DNA of 64,000 nt from Nonomuraea helvata (lineage in GTDB: Bacteria > Actinomycetota > Actinomycetes > Streptosporangiales > Streptosporangiaceae): contig NZ_BAAAXV010000001.1 in the NCBI RefSeq assembly GCF_039535785.1, positions 1,426,001 to 1,490,000 on the forward strand, written 5' to 3'. The notes beneath the pieces are model-generated. The model was not told where the DNA came from. It ran no database searches and saw only the letters and a list, made by a program, of their open reading frames with translations. This document shows positions 41,600 to 49,727 of this stretch, piece after piece (within the stretch, counting starts at the first letter, position 1; each line of letters starts with the position of its first letter). Both the position numbers and the translations under genes were made by a program.

Positions 41600-43659
41600 G
41601 CGCGCAGTCCCTTAGTCGATTCGACCACATCCGTCAGCTTACGGCGCAGTGCCTCGTAGAACATGCTCAGCGGGAACTCGTCCGGCAGCACCGCGTCCAC
41701 CTTGGCCTTCTGCTCCTCCGGCAGCGCCTCGACCCCCTTGGCCCAGGTGGAGCCGGGGTGCGCCGCCACGTACGAGCTCACCAGCTCGTAAGCCGCCAGC
41801 CAGTGCGCCAGCTTGGACCGGTCGATGCTGTCGCGGTACAGCTTCTCCACCTCGCCGCGCAGATCGGCGACGCCGTCCGCGACCCGCTCCCAGTCGATCG
41901 TGAGCCGGTTGTCCGTCCACCGCACGATGTCGTTGCGGTGCAGGTAGGCGAAGAGCAGCTGCCCGCCGAGGCCGTCGTAGTTCCGCACCCGCTCCCCGGT
42001 GATCGGGAACCTGAACAGCCGGTCGAACAGGATCGCGATCTGCACGTACCGCGCGTGCGGCACCCCGCGCTCCTCCAGCTTGACCGCCTCGCCGAACGCG
42101 GTCAGGTCGCAGCGCAGCTCCTCCAGCGAGTACAGCCAGTACGGCATCCGCTGCTTGATCATGAACGGGTCGAACGGCAGGTCACCGTGGCTGTGGGTGC
42201 GGTCGTGGACCAGGTCCCACAGCACGAACGTGTCCTGCGCGAGCCGCTGCGAGGCCAGCAGCCTGGCGGCGTCCGGCGGCAGGTCCAGCTTGAGCGTGTC
42301 GGCGGCCGCCTGCGACACCCGCCGGAACCTGGCGGCCTCGCGGTCGGCGAAGATCCCGCCCCAGGTGAAGCGGGCCGGGGCCTGCCGCACCGCGACCGTC
42401 TCGGGGAACAGCACGGCGGAGTGGGTGTCGTAGCCCGAGGTGAAGTCCTCGAACGCGATCGGCACGAACAGCGGGTTGTCGTAGCCGCCCGCCTCGAGCT
42501 CGGCCAGCCAGTCCGGCCAGATCGTCCGGATCCAGACGGCTTCGAGGTTGCGGTCGGGGTTGCCGTTCTGGGTGTACATGGGGAACACCACGACGTGCTC
42601 CAGGCCGTCCTCGCGCTGGGTGTCGGGGTGGAAGAGGTCGAGCGAGTCGAGGAAGTCGGGGACTCCGAGGTCCTGCGCGGCCCACTTCGCCAGGTCGGCC
42701 TGGACGGCCCGGAGGTACGCGGCGTCATGGGGGAAATATGGTGATATTTCGCCCACCCCCGCCTCGATCTCGGCCACCAGCGCCTTGGCCCGCTCCTTCT
42801 CCTCCGGCACGGAGCCGTCCTTGACCTGGAGCGGCCTCAGCTCCTCGACGGCCGCCTTGAGCCGGGCGAACAGGGCCGCCTTGGCCTCGTCGCGGCCCTC
42901 CGAGGCGCCTCCGGCGTCCGGGACGCGGGCGGCCCAGGTGACCACGTTGCCCCAGAGGCGGCGGTGGTCGTAGTCCTCGATGGAGTCGTCACCGAACAGG
43001 TCGGAGTCGGCGAACGCGACCACGCGCCCCAGCCCGTACCGGACGGCGACGGCCAGCGGCGCGCCCGCCGGGTCGGCAGTCGGCGAAGAGGCGAACAGCA
43101 CCTCGGACTCGCCCTTGGTCGTGAGGACGCCGGTGCGGTAGAAGCAGGCCGAGCGGACCCCGGCGAGCAGGCCGGAGGTGGTGGCGGGCTCGGCGAGCAC
43201 CCAGGTGGCCACGCCCCGGTGCGCGTGCTTCGGGTCGCGCACGGTCGCGTGCTCCACGCCCACCCCGAAGCGGGCGAGCAGTTCGCGCAGGTTGTTGCCG
43301 TACTTGTCCTGCTCCTCCTCGGCCAGCACCACCAGGCCGCCGCCCCCGGCCACGAAGGACTGGATCGCGTCCAGCTCGGCGTCGGTGAAGACGGGGCTGC
43401 CCTGGCCGATGGTGCGCTCCCAGCGCTCCCCCGACGGGTGCGCGATCACCAGGACGTCCTGCTCCGCCAGGACCTCGGACGTCAGCTCGCCCGACGTGCG
43501 GGCGGCGACCACGTGCCCCAGGTGCCGCAGCAGCCCGGCCGCGCGCGCGTAGCTGTTGTCATCGGGATGGGCGGGGTTGATGGCCTCCGCCACCTCGCGG
43601 CGAACGGTCCACGACTCGCTGTGGGCCTCGTCGAACAGCACCCGAGGGAACGCTTGCAT
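41596..43659 (-). CDS. DUF6421-like large protein of unknown function
   Basis: A 687-residue soluble protein. The first ~230 residues resemble a ThuA/glutamine-amidotransferase-like fold (RVLFDEAHSESWTV, DVLVIAHPSG, FVAGGGGLVVLAEE, GLGRVVAFADSDLFGDDSIEDYDH). The remaining ~450 residues include DNPLFVPIAFEDFTSGYDTHSAV and a His/Asp-rich segment VLWDLVHDRTHSHGDLPFDPFMIKQRMPYWLYSLEELRCDLTAF near 490-530 that looks catalytic. I recall actinobacterial genes of this type (DUF6421) beside SDR and threonine aldolase-like genes, as here. No reaction is known to me. Confidence 0.65.
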   Translation of the reverse strand: MQAFPRVLFDEAHSESWTVRREVAEAINPAHPDDNSYARAAGLLRHLGHVVAARTSGELTSEVLAEQDVLVIAHPSGERWERTIGQGSPVFTDAELDAIQSFVAGGGGLVVLAEEEQDKYGNNLRELLARFGVGVEHATVRDPKHAHRGVATWVLAEPATTSGLLAGVRSACFYRTGVLTTKGESEVLFASSPTADPAGAPLAVAVRYGLGRVVAFADSDLFGDDSIEDYDHRRLWGNVVTWAARVPDAGGASEGRDEAKAALFARLKAAVEELRPLQVKDGSVPEEKERAKALVAEIEAGVGEISPYFPHDAAYLRAVQADLAKWAAQDLGVPDFLDSLDLFHPDTQREDGLEHVVVFPMYTQNGNPDRNLEAVWIRTIWPDWLAELEAGGYDNPLFVPIAFEDFTSGYDTHSAVLFPETVAVRQAPARFTWGGIFADREAARFRRVSQAAADTLKLDLPPDAARLLASQRLAQDTFVLWDLVHDRTHSHGDLPFDPFMIKQRMPYWLYSLEELRCDLTAFGEAVKLEERGVPHARYVQIAILFDRLFRFPITGERVRNYDGLGGQLLFAYLHRNDIVRWTDNRLTIDWERVADGVADLRGEVEKLYRDSIDRSKLAHWLAAYELVSSYVAAHPGSTWAKGVEALPEEQKAKVDAVLPDEFPLSMFYEALRRKLTDVVESTKGLRA

Positions 43660-43735
43660 GAAAATCTCCTGTATCTACCGCCTTACGCAGAAAAATATAC
43701 ACATAGACCGCGAGTGCCCCGCAATCCCTAATCAC
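43660..43735. promoter_or_regulatory. Intergenic promoter region of the DUF6421/SDR/aldolase operon
   Basis: The minus-strand upstream region includes the ribosome site AGGAGAT at 43665-43671 and an unusually A/T-rich segment (gcagaaaaatatacacatag near 43686-43705) that probably carries the promoter. Confidence 0.45.
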
Positions 43736-44392
43736 TCAGATGGTGCCCGGCCGGACGACCCCGGTCTCGTACGCGAAGACCACGGCCTGCGCCCGGTCCC
43801 GCAGGGAGAGCTTCATCAGCACCCGCGCCACGTGCGTCTTGACCGTGGCCTCGCCCACGTACAGCTCTCTGGCGATCTCGGCGTTGGTGAGGCCGCGGGC
43901 CAGCAGCCGCAGCACCTCCAGCTCACGCGGCGTCAGCTCGGCCAGCCGGGGTGAGGGCGTCGGCTCGGCCCGGCCCGCGAACGTGGCGATCACCCGGCTC
44001 GTCACCGCCGGGTCGAGCAGCGCGTCACCGGCGTGCACGACCTTGATCGCCTCCAGGAGCTGCTCCGGCGGCGACACCTTCAGCAGGAACCCGCTGGTGC
44101 CCGCGCGGAGGGCGGCGTAGAGGTTCTCGTCGGTGTCGAACGTGGTCAGCGTGATGACCTTGGGCGGCGACGGGGTGTCCAGCAGCTCTCTGGCCGCCGC
44201 CAGCCCGTCGAGCCTGGGCATCGAGATGTCCATGAGGACGATGTCCGGGCGCGTTCGCCTGGCCACCTCGACGGCCTCGCGGCCGTCGGAGGCCTCACCC
44301 ACCACTTCCATGCCGGGGTCGCTGTCGACGACCATGCGCAGCCCGGCCCTGACCATCGCCTGATCGTCGGCGATGACAATACGAATGACCAC
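43736..44392 (-). CDS. NarL/LuxR-family response regulator, orphan
   Basis: A 218-residue regulator. Receiver: acidic pair in IVIADDQAMVRAGL, phospho-acceptor Asp in PDIVLMDISMPRLDG near residue 54, T in VITLTTFDT and K in FLLKVSPPEQ. HTH: LTPRELEVLRLLARGLTNAEIARELYVGEATVKTHVARVLMKLSLRDRAQAVVFA. GTG at 44392 places the receiver at the N-terminus. No kinase of the HisKA_3 type is adjacent; the neighbour is a Ser/Thr kinase, so the partner must be elsewhere. Confidence 0.9.
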   Translation of the reverse strand: MVIRIVIADDQAMVRAGLRMVVDSDPGMEVVGEASDGREAVEVARRTRPDIVLMDISMPRLDGLAAARELLDTPSPPKVITLTTFDTDENLYAALRAGTSGFLLKVSPPEQLLEAIKVVHAGDALLDPAVTSRVIATFAGRAEPTPSPRLAELTPRELEVLRLLARGLTNAEIARELYVGEATVKTHVARVLMKLSLRDRAQAVVFAYETGVVRPGTI

Positions 44393-44461
44393 ACGCGGAG
44401 GGTAGACGCCGGACGCCCGCCTTGGACACCCGTGCCAAGCCGCACGCAAGTGAGTCACAAG

Positions 44462-46144
44462 TCAGGACACGTGCACGCTCTGCCTGATGCGGGCCTGGGT
44501 GGCGTCGTCGCAGGTGGTCTTGGCACAGAAGTACATCACAAGCATGGTCTTGGGCTGCCGGTCGATCACGTAGCTCACGAACCCCAGCCTGGTGCCGCTG
44601 CCGGGGTCGTGCAGGGCGCCGTCGAAGCGGGTGGCGGGACTGGTGCCCGCCTGGTCCTGCACGGGTTTGCCCACGTCGACCTGGCCGGGCAGCAGGGCCT
44701 CCATCTTGGCCTTCATCTGGTCGGAGGTGCCGTTGGCGTCGAGGGTGTCGGAGACCTGGACGTACACGCCCGAGGCGCTGTCGGGGTCGTCCTCGACGAT
44801 CTGGGAGATCGCCGTCCAGTCGGCGCCCGGGCCGGCCACGAACAGCGACTCGAACTCCTGGGCGTGCGGCGAGGCCACCGCGAACAGGTCCTGGTGGGTG
44901 CGTACGGTCCAGTCGCCCGGATATTCGAACGTGAGCGGCGCGGCGGCGCTGGTCTTGTAGCGGGACCAGGTGTCGCTGCGGTGGTTCATGATGATCATGA
45001 CGACCAGCGCGAGCGCCGCGACGGCGGCGACCAGCGTGGTGGCCACGATCGGGACGCGGCCGGGGCGCCTCTTCGCCGTGTTCGGCTGGGTGGGAGGCGC
45101 GAACCTGGACGCCGACCCCAGCGCCACGTGCGGCCCGGACGTCGGCGCCGCCAGAGGTGACGGGCCGGTGTGAGGGCCGGTGTGGGGGCCGGTGTGGGGG
45201 CCGGTGCCGGGTCCCGTGGACGGTCCCGATCCGAGCACGGGGTAGGGCCCGGAGGGCAGGCCCTGGCGCGGCACGAAGTGGGCGTCCCCGAGCGCGTCGG
45301 GCTGGCCTCCGCTGATCGCGTCACGCAGCGCGGTCACGAACTCCGTGCAGGTCGCGTAGCGCTGCTCGGGCGACTTGGCCAGCGCCCGCATCATCACGGC
45401 GTCGATCTGCGCCGGCAGCTCGGGCCGCAGCTGCGACAGCGGCGTCGGCTGCTCGGCCAGGTGGGCCCAGAGCAGCGCGATGTCGTTCTCGCGCTGGAAC
45501 GGCAGCCGTCCCGACAGCGCCTCGTAGACCACGCAGGCCAGCGCGTACTGGTCGCAGCGGCCGTCGATGTGCTCCTTGTTGATCTGCTCGGGCGCCATGT
45601 ACCGGGGCGTGCCGATGAACTGGTCGGTCTGGGTGAGCCCGGAGATCGACGAACGGTGCTTGGTGATGCCGAAGTCGGTGAGGTAGACGTGGTCGCCGGC
45701 CAGCAGGATGTTGGCCGGCTTGACGTCGCGGTGGATCAGGTCGTGCGCGTGCGCGGCGTCGAGCGCGGCGGCGACCTGGGCGAAGATCTGGTACGCCTGG
45801 CCGATCGGCAGCGGGCCGCGGTCGTAGATGAGGCGGCGCAGGTCGAGGCCGTCGACGTAGCGCATGGCGATGTAGAGCACGCCGTCGGCGTCGGCGTTGG
45901 CCTCGTAGATGGGGATGATGTTGGGGTGCTCGATGCTGGCGACCGTCCTGGACTCCAGGATGAACCGCTGCCGGAACCGGTCGTCGACGCTGAGCACCGG
46001 GTTGAGGATCTTCAGCGCCACCCGGCGGCTCAACCTGGGGTCGAGCGCGAGGTAGACGACGGCCATGCCGCCCTTGCCGACGATGTCCTCGATGTAGTAC
46101 CCGGCCACCTCCTGGCCGATGAGCGATCTCTCATTCAATGGCAT
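44462..46144 (-). CDS. Eukaryotic-like Ser/Thr protein kinase, single-pass membrane
   Basis: A 560-residue kinase. Kinase domain (about 15-275): glycine loop VGKGGMAVVY, Lys in RVALKIL, catalytic HRDVKPAN near residue 138, DFG in LTDFGITK, APE in MAPEQI. A Pro/Gly/Thr-rich linker with TGPHTGPHTGP repeats leads to a membrane helix (VPIVATTLVAAVAALALVVMIIM, about 385-407) and an extracellular ~150-residue domain (FEYPGDWTVRTHQDLFAVASPHAQEFESLFV...) without PASTA repeats. ATG at 46144 shares its A with the TGA of the upstream pseudo-protease gene (TGATG), so the two are translationally coupled and likely act together. Confidence 0.92.
   Translation of the reverse strand: MPLNERSLIGQEVAGYYIEDIVGKGGMAVVYLALDPRLSRRVALKILNPVLSVDDRFRQRFILESRTVASIEHPNIIPIYEANADADGVLYIAMRYVDGLDLRRLIYDRGPLPIGQAYQIFAQVAAALDAAHAHDLIHRDVKPANILLAGDHVYLTDFGITKHRSSISGLTQTDQFIGTPRYMAPEQINKEHIDGRCDQYALACVVYEALSGRLPFQRENDIALLWAHLAEQPTPLSQLRPELPAQIDAVMMRALAKSPEQRYATCTEFVTALRDAISGGQPDALGDAHFVPRQGLPSGPYPVLGSGPSTGPGTGPHTGPHTGPHTGPSPLAAPTSGPHVALGSASRFAPPTQPNTAKRRPGRVPIVATTLVAAVAALALVVMIIMNHRSDTWSRYKTSAAAPLTFEYPGDWTVRTHQDLFAVASPHAQEFESLFVAGPGADWTAISQIVEDDPDSASGVYVQVSDTLDANGTSDQMKAKMEALLPGQVDVGKPVQDQAGTSPATRFDGALHDPGSGTRLGFVSYVIDRQPKTMLVMYFCAKTTCDDATQARIRQSVHVS
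45163..45213. repeat. 12-bp tandem repeats in kinase linker
   Basis: The unit GGGCCGGTGTGG and close variants recur about four times, encoding the TGPH repeats of the kinase juxtamembrane linker on the minus strand. Confidence 0.75.
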
Positions 46145-47607
46145 CACGTCTCGATGGGGTGGCCGCAGTAACCGCAGAAGCGGTGCGCGGGCCCGAGTCG
46201 CATACCGCACGACGTGCAGTACTTGATCGCCGAATCCGGCGCGGTCATCACCTGCTGTTGCTGCGGGACCACTTGGAACGACTGCGAACGCCGTACGACC
46301 ACGGTCTGATCGGCGCGGTCGTCGATCGGCGGGCCGGCCGCCAGCGGCTCTGGCAGGCCTTCCGGTCTTTCAGGAGTGCGGCGGCGCCACAGCAGATACG
46401 CTCCGCCCCCGGCGGCCAGGAAAAGTATCCCGGCCGCCAGGATGAACGGCCACAGCGGCGTGGACCTGGCGGGCGTGACCGCCGCCTGCTTCGTGCCCTT
46501 GTCCTCGGGCCCGCCCCGCTTGGCCAGCGTGGTCTTCAGCAGCTGGGCGGCCACCGCGTTGCCCGGATAGAGCTCCAGCACGCGCTGGAAGCCGGGCGCG
46601 GCCTCCGTGTAGTACTGGGTGTGGTAGCGGGTCAGCGCCGCCTCGAACGCGGTGTCGATCGCGCCCCTGCGCGGCACCACCTTGGCCGCGGCCAGGATGC
46701 CGGTGACCTCCCTGATGCCGATCATCCTGCCCTCTTTGCCGCCGCCCACCAGCAGGCCGATGACGTGGCCGTCCTTGTCGCCGATCACCGGCGCGCCGAT
46801 CAGGCCCTTGTCGGCGAGGGCGCCGAGTTTGACCGGCTCGTCCACCTTCTTCTCCGGATCGGCGAACGACCTGCCCTTCTCCCCTGCCACGCCGCCCTTG
46901 CCCAGGTGGGCGATCTCGACCGTGGCCTGGACGTTCGGGCCCGGCCTGCCGACGAAGCCCGCCACGTTCGTGGGCGAACCCTCCTGCTCGGGCACCTTGT
47001 CGGCGAGCGGAGCGGTGGGCATCCCGACGCCTCCGGCCGCGGGGGTCACGGGCACCAGCACGGCGGGGCTGTCAGGCGTCGGACCGGCCTTGATGCACTT
47101 GACCTTGAAGCCGTTCTGGCTGGGCGGCGACACGTTGGGGAAGGCCGTGATCTCGGTGGTCACGTTGACGATGCAGGTCGCCGTGTCGGTCTTCGGCGGG
47201 TAGCACTCCTGCAGGTGGTGGTTGAGCAGGTCGTCGGAGAGCTTGTGCTTGGTGTAGTCGAGGGGGATCTTCACCTTGTGGTGCTCGGCGAAGATCTTGT
47301 TCGCCGCGTAGACGGCGACATCGTTCGGATTGACCGCCAGGCGTCTGAGCGTGACGATCGTGCCGTCGGGGTTGATGACGGTCCCCGTGCCCGCGCCGAA
47401 CGGGATGTCGTAGGACCGCTCCACATGTCTGAGCTCGCCGATGTGGTCGAGCAGGGTGATCTCCACGTGGGACACGGCTTCGAGCCGCACCACGGCGGGG
47501 GTCACCAGGTCGGTGATCCCGCTGGGGTGCTCGTGAGCCGCGACCGGCATCGCGATCAGCACAAGTGCCGCCGCGACACCACCGGCAAGAGCTGTGAGGC
47601 GCGCCAT
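46144..47607 (-). CDS. Membrane pseudo-protease (degenerate trypsin-like) with zinc-ribbon tail
   Basis: A 487-residue protein: signal peptide (ALAGGVAAALVLIAMPVAA), an extracellular trypsin/HtrA-like beta-barrel (FGAGTGTVINPDGTIVTLRRLA ... KGLIGAPVIGDKDGHVIGLLVGG), a TPR-like segment (YTEAAPGFQRVLELYPGNAVAAQLL), a membrane helix (FILAAGILFLAAGGGAYLLW) and a cytosolic zinc ribbon (YCTSCGMRL...RFCGYCGHPIE). The catalytic His is absent (VTLRRLA instead of VTNAHV) and the Ser motif GxSGxP reads GLIGAP, so it should not cleave peptides. ATG at 47607 has GGAG upstream. Coupled to the Ser/Thr kinase gene, it may act as its sensor or scaffold. Confidence 0.75.
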   Translation of the reverse strand: MARLTALAGGVAAALVLIAMPVAAHEHPSGITDLVTPAVVRLEAVSHVEITLLDHIGELRHVERSYDIPFGAGTGTVINPDGTIVTLRRLAVNPNDVAVYAANKIFAEHHKVKIPLDYTKHKLSDDLLNHHLQECYPPKTDTATCIVNVTTEITAFPNVSPPSQNGFKVKCIKAGPTPDSPAVLVPVTPAAGGVGMPTAPLADKVPEQEGSPTNVAGFVGRPGPNVQATVEIAHLGKGGVAGEKGRSFADPEKKVDEPVKLGALADKGLIGAPVIGDKDGHVIGLLVGGGKEGRMIGIREVTGILAAAKVVPRRGAIDTAFEAALTRYHTQYYTEAAPGFQRVLELYPGNAVAAQLLKTTLAKRGGPEDKGTKQAAVTPARSTPLWPFILAAGILFLAAGGGAYLLWRRRTPERPEGLPEPLAAGPPIDDRADQTVVVRRSQSFQVVPQQQQVMTAPDSAIKYCTSCGMRLGPAHRFCGYCGHPIET

Positions 47608-47678
47608 CTCCGCTCCAAACGCAGGCCCTGAATCCAGGGTCCCAATCAGGTGCCGTAAGTCAATAGATCCGCACATAG

Positions 47679-47690
47679 ACAAGCGCTTGT
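47679..47690. promoter_or_regulatory. Palindromic operator ACAAGCGCTTGT upstream of hyuA
   Basis: A perfect 12-bp palindrome 22 bp before the hyuA start. Its CAAGCGCTTG core recurs at 61914-61923 and 62136-62145 in the divergent region of the PhyH/LLM cluster. This form is typical of TetR-family repressors such as those of acyl-CoA/steroid regulons; no such regulator is in the window. Confidence 0.6.
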
Positions 47691-47711
47691 TTGGTGACAT
47701 AACGTACCCGG

Positions 47712-49727
47712 ATGGGCTACACGATCGGCGTCGATGTCGGTGGCACCTTCACCGATGTGGTCCTCCGTGACACGTACGGCGCGGTTTCCGTGGCCAAATG
47801 TTTGAGCACCCACTACGACCCCATCGCGGGCATCGTGACCGGCGTTACGCGCGCGCTCGGCGACCGCGACCCGGCGCTGGTCACGCGGGTGGTGCACGCC
47901 ACGACGCTGGCCACCAACGCGGTGCTCGAACGCAAGGGGGTCCGCGTCGCCTTTGTCACGACCCAGGGCTTTCGTGCCGCCATTCCGCTCGGCCGCTACG
48001 CCCGGGTCGAGGAGGACCGCTACGACCTGCGCTTCTCGCCCCCTCCTCCGCCGGTCGCGGCGGGCGACTGCTTCGAGGTGGTGGAGCGTGTCTCGGCGCG
48101 CGGCGCCGTCCTGACGCCGCTGGATCCCGGCTCGGTACGTCGCGTCGCCGCCGAGATCGCCGAACGCGGCATCACGTCGGCGGCGGTCTGCCTGCTGCAC
48201 TCGTACGCCAACCCGTCCCATGAGCGGCAGGTCGCCGCGATCCTGCGCGAATCGCTCCCGAACGTGGTGACGTCGTCGGAGATCTGGCCGGAGATCCGCG
48301 AGTACGAGCGCGCCACCACCACCATCATGTCCGCATATATAGGCCCATTGATGGCGTCTTACCTTTCGCGGCTCCGGGAGCGGCTGGCCGAGATCGGGAT
48401 CCGCGCGCCCATCCACGTCATGGAGTCGAGCGGCGGCGTGATCTCCGCCGAGCTCGCGGCCCGGCGGGCGGTGGCCACGATCGAGTCGGGCCCGGCCGCG
48501 GGGGTGCTGGCGGCGGCGGGTACCGGGTTCGCGAACGTGATCTCGTTCGACATGGGCGGCACCACCGCCAAGACCTGCGTGGTGCGCGGCGGGCGTCCGG
48601 AGATCACGCACGAGTTCCACGTGGGCGGCAAGGGCAGCTTCGGGGGGCGGCGCTCGGGCACCGGCGTACCGATCAAGACCCCGGCCATCGACCTGGCGGA
48701 GGTGGGGGCGGGCGGGGGCAGCGTGGCCTGGCTCGACCCGGCGGGCGCGCTGCGCGTGGGCCCGCACTCCGCGGGCTCGTCGCCCGGCCCCGCCTGCTAC
48801 AGCCTGGGCGGCTCGGAGCCCACCGTCACGGACGCGAACCTGGTCCTCGGCTACCTCTCCTCGGCCTCGCTCCCCCTCTCGCCCGACCTGGCCGGCAAGG
48901 CCCTCGACCGGCTGGCGTCGCCTCTGGGGGTGTCCCGGGAGGAGGCCGCGTACGCCGTCCACGAGATCGTGAGCGCCTCGATGGCGTCGGCGGTGCACGT
49001 GGTGACGGTGCAGCGCGGCATCGACCCGCGCGGCTTCGCCCTGGTGGCCTTCGGCGGCGCGGGGCCCATGCACGCGGCCCGGGTGGCCGAGCGCTTCGGG
49101 ATCGGGACGGTGGTCGTGCCCCCGTACTGCGGCGTGGCCTCGGCCGCGGGCCTCCTGTCGGGCGCCCTGTCCACGGACCGCGTCCTGTCCCGCCTGGACG
49201 CCCCGGACCCTGCGGCCGTGTTCGCCGCCCTCGCCGACGAGGCCGCCGCCGACCTAGGCGTCTCGCCCTCAGATCCCGGGGTGCTGGTGTCGCGGTCGGT
49301 GGACGTGCGCTTCAAGGGCCAGTCCCACGACCTGACCGTGGAGTGGACATCCGAGCGCCCGGTGCTGGCGTCCCGCTTCTTCGAGCGGTACGAGGAGGTG
49401 TACGGCATCGCGCAACGGGGCGAGATCGAGCTGGTCAGCTACCGGGCTCGGGTCACCGTCCCCACCACACCCCACCTCCCGGGCGCCGGTGCGGCGGCGG
49501 GCGAGCGTGCGACACCCGGCACAAGGAGGGCGTACTTCCCGGAGACCGGCGGCTACACCGAGGTCCCGGTCCACACCAGGGACACCGTCGACGGCAGCCC
49601 ACTCCACGGCCCCGCGATCATCGAGGACGCCGAGTCCACGATCGTCGTCCCGCCCGGCTGGAGCGCCGCCCTGGCCGGGACCCGCGCCGTACACCTCACC
49701 AGGAGCACGACATGCCCGACCCCCTGA
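47712..49727 (+). CDS. hyuA: Hydantoinase/oxoprolinase subunit A (HyuA)
   Basis: A 671-residue ATP-dependent amidohydrolase subunit. It starts GYTIGVDVGGTFTDVVL (ASKHA-type phosphate loop) and continues with VVHATTLATNAVLERKG near residue 65, a second nucleotide region SFDMGGTTAKTCVV near 280 and AFGGAGPMHAARVAE near 440. Together with subunit B it hydrolyses the ring amide of hydantoins, 5-oxoproline or related lactams using ATP. The stop overlaps the hyuB start by 16 bp. A palindromic operator precedes the gene. Confidence 0.92.
   Translation: MGYTIGVDVGGTFTDVVLRDTYGAVSVAKCLSTHYDPIAGIVTGVTRALGDRDPALVTRVVHATTLATNAVLERKGVRVAFVTTQGFRAAIPLGRYARVEEDRYDLRFSPPPPPVAAGDCFEVVERVSARGAVLTPLDPGSVRRVAAEIAERGITSAAVCLLHSYANPSHERQVAAILRESLPNVVTSSEIWPEIREYERATTTIMSAYIGPLMASYLSRLRERLAEIGIRAPIHVMESSGGVISAELAARRAVATIESGPAAGVLAAAGTGFANVISFDMGGTTAKTCVVRGGRPEITHEFHVGGKGSFGGRRSGTGVPIKTPAIDLAEVGAGGGSVAWLDPAGALRVGPHSAGSSPGPACYSLGGSEPTVTDANLVLGYLSSASLPLSPDLAGKALDRLASPLGVSREEAAYAVHEIVSASMASAVHVVTVQRGIDPRGFALVAFGGAGPMHAARVAERFGIGTVVVPPYCGVASAAGLLSGALSTDRVLSRLDAPDPAAVFAALADEAAADLGVSPSDPGVLVSRSVDVRFKGQSHDLTVEWTSERPVLASRFFERYEEVYGIAQRGEIELVSYRARVTVPTTPHLPGAGAAAGERATPGTRRAYFPETGGYTEVPVHTRDTVDGSPLHGPAIIEDAESTIVVPPGWSAALAGTRAVHLTRSTTCPTP

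Noticed and set aside
45163..45213. Tandem repeat as possible VNTR regulatory element
   Set aside because: It is in frame and encodes the TGPH linker of the kinase, so it is explained as coding repeat.
49343..49711. Longer start for hyuB overlapping most of the end of hyuA
   Set aside because: Extension is Arg/Gly-rich shadow; AGGAG plus ATG at 49712 coincides with the start of family homology.
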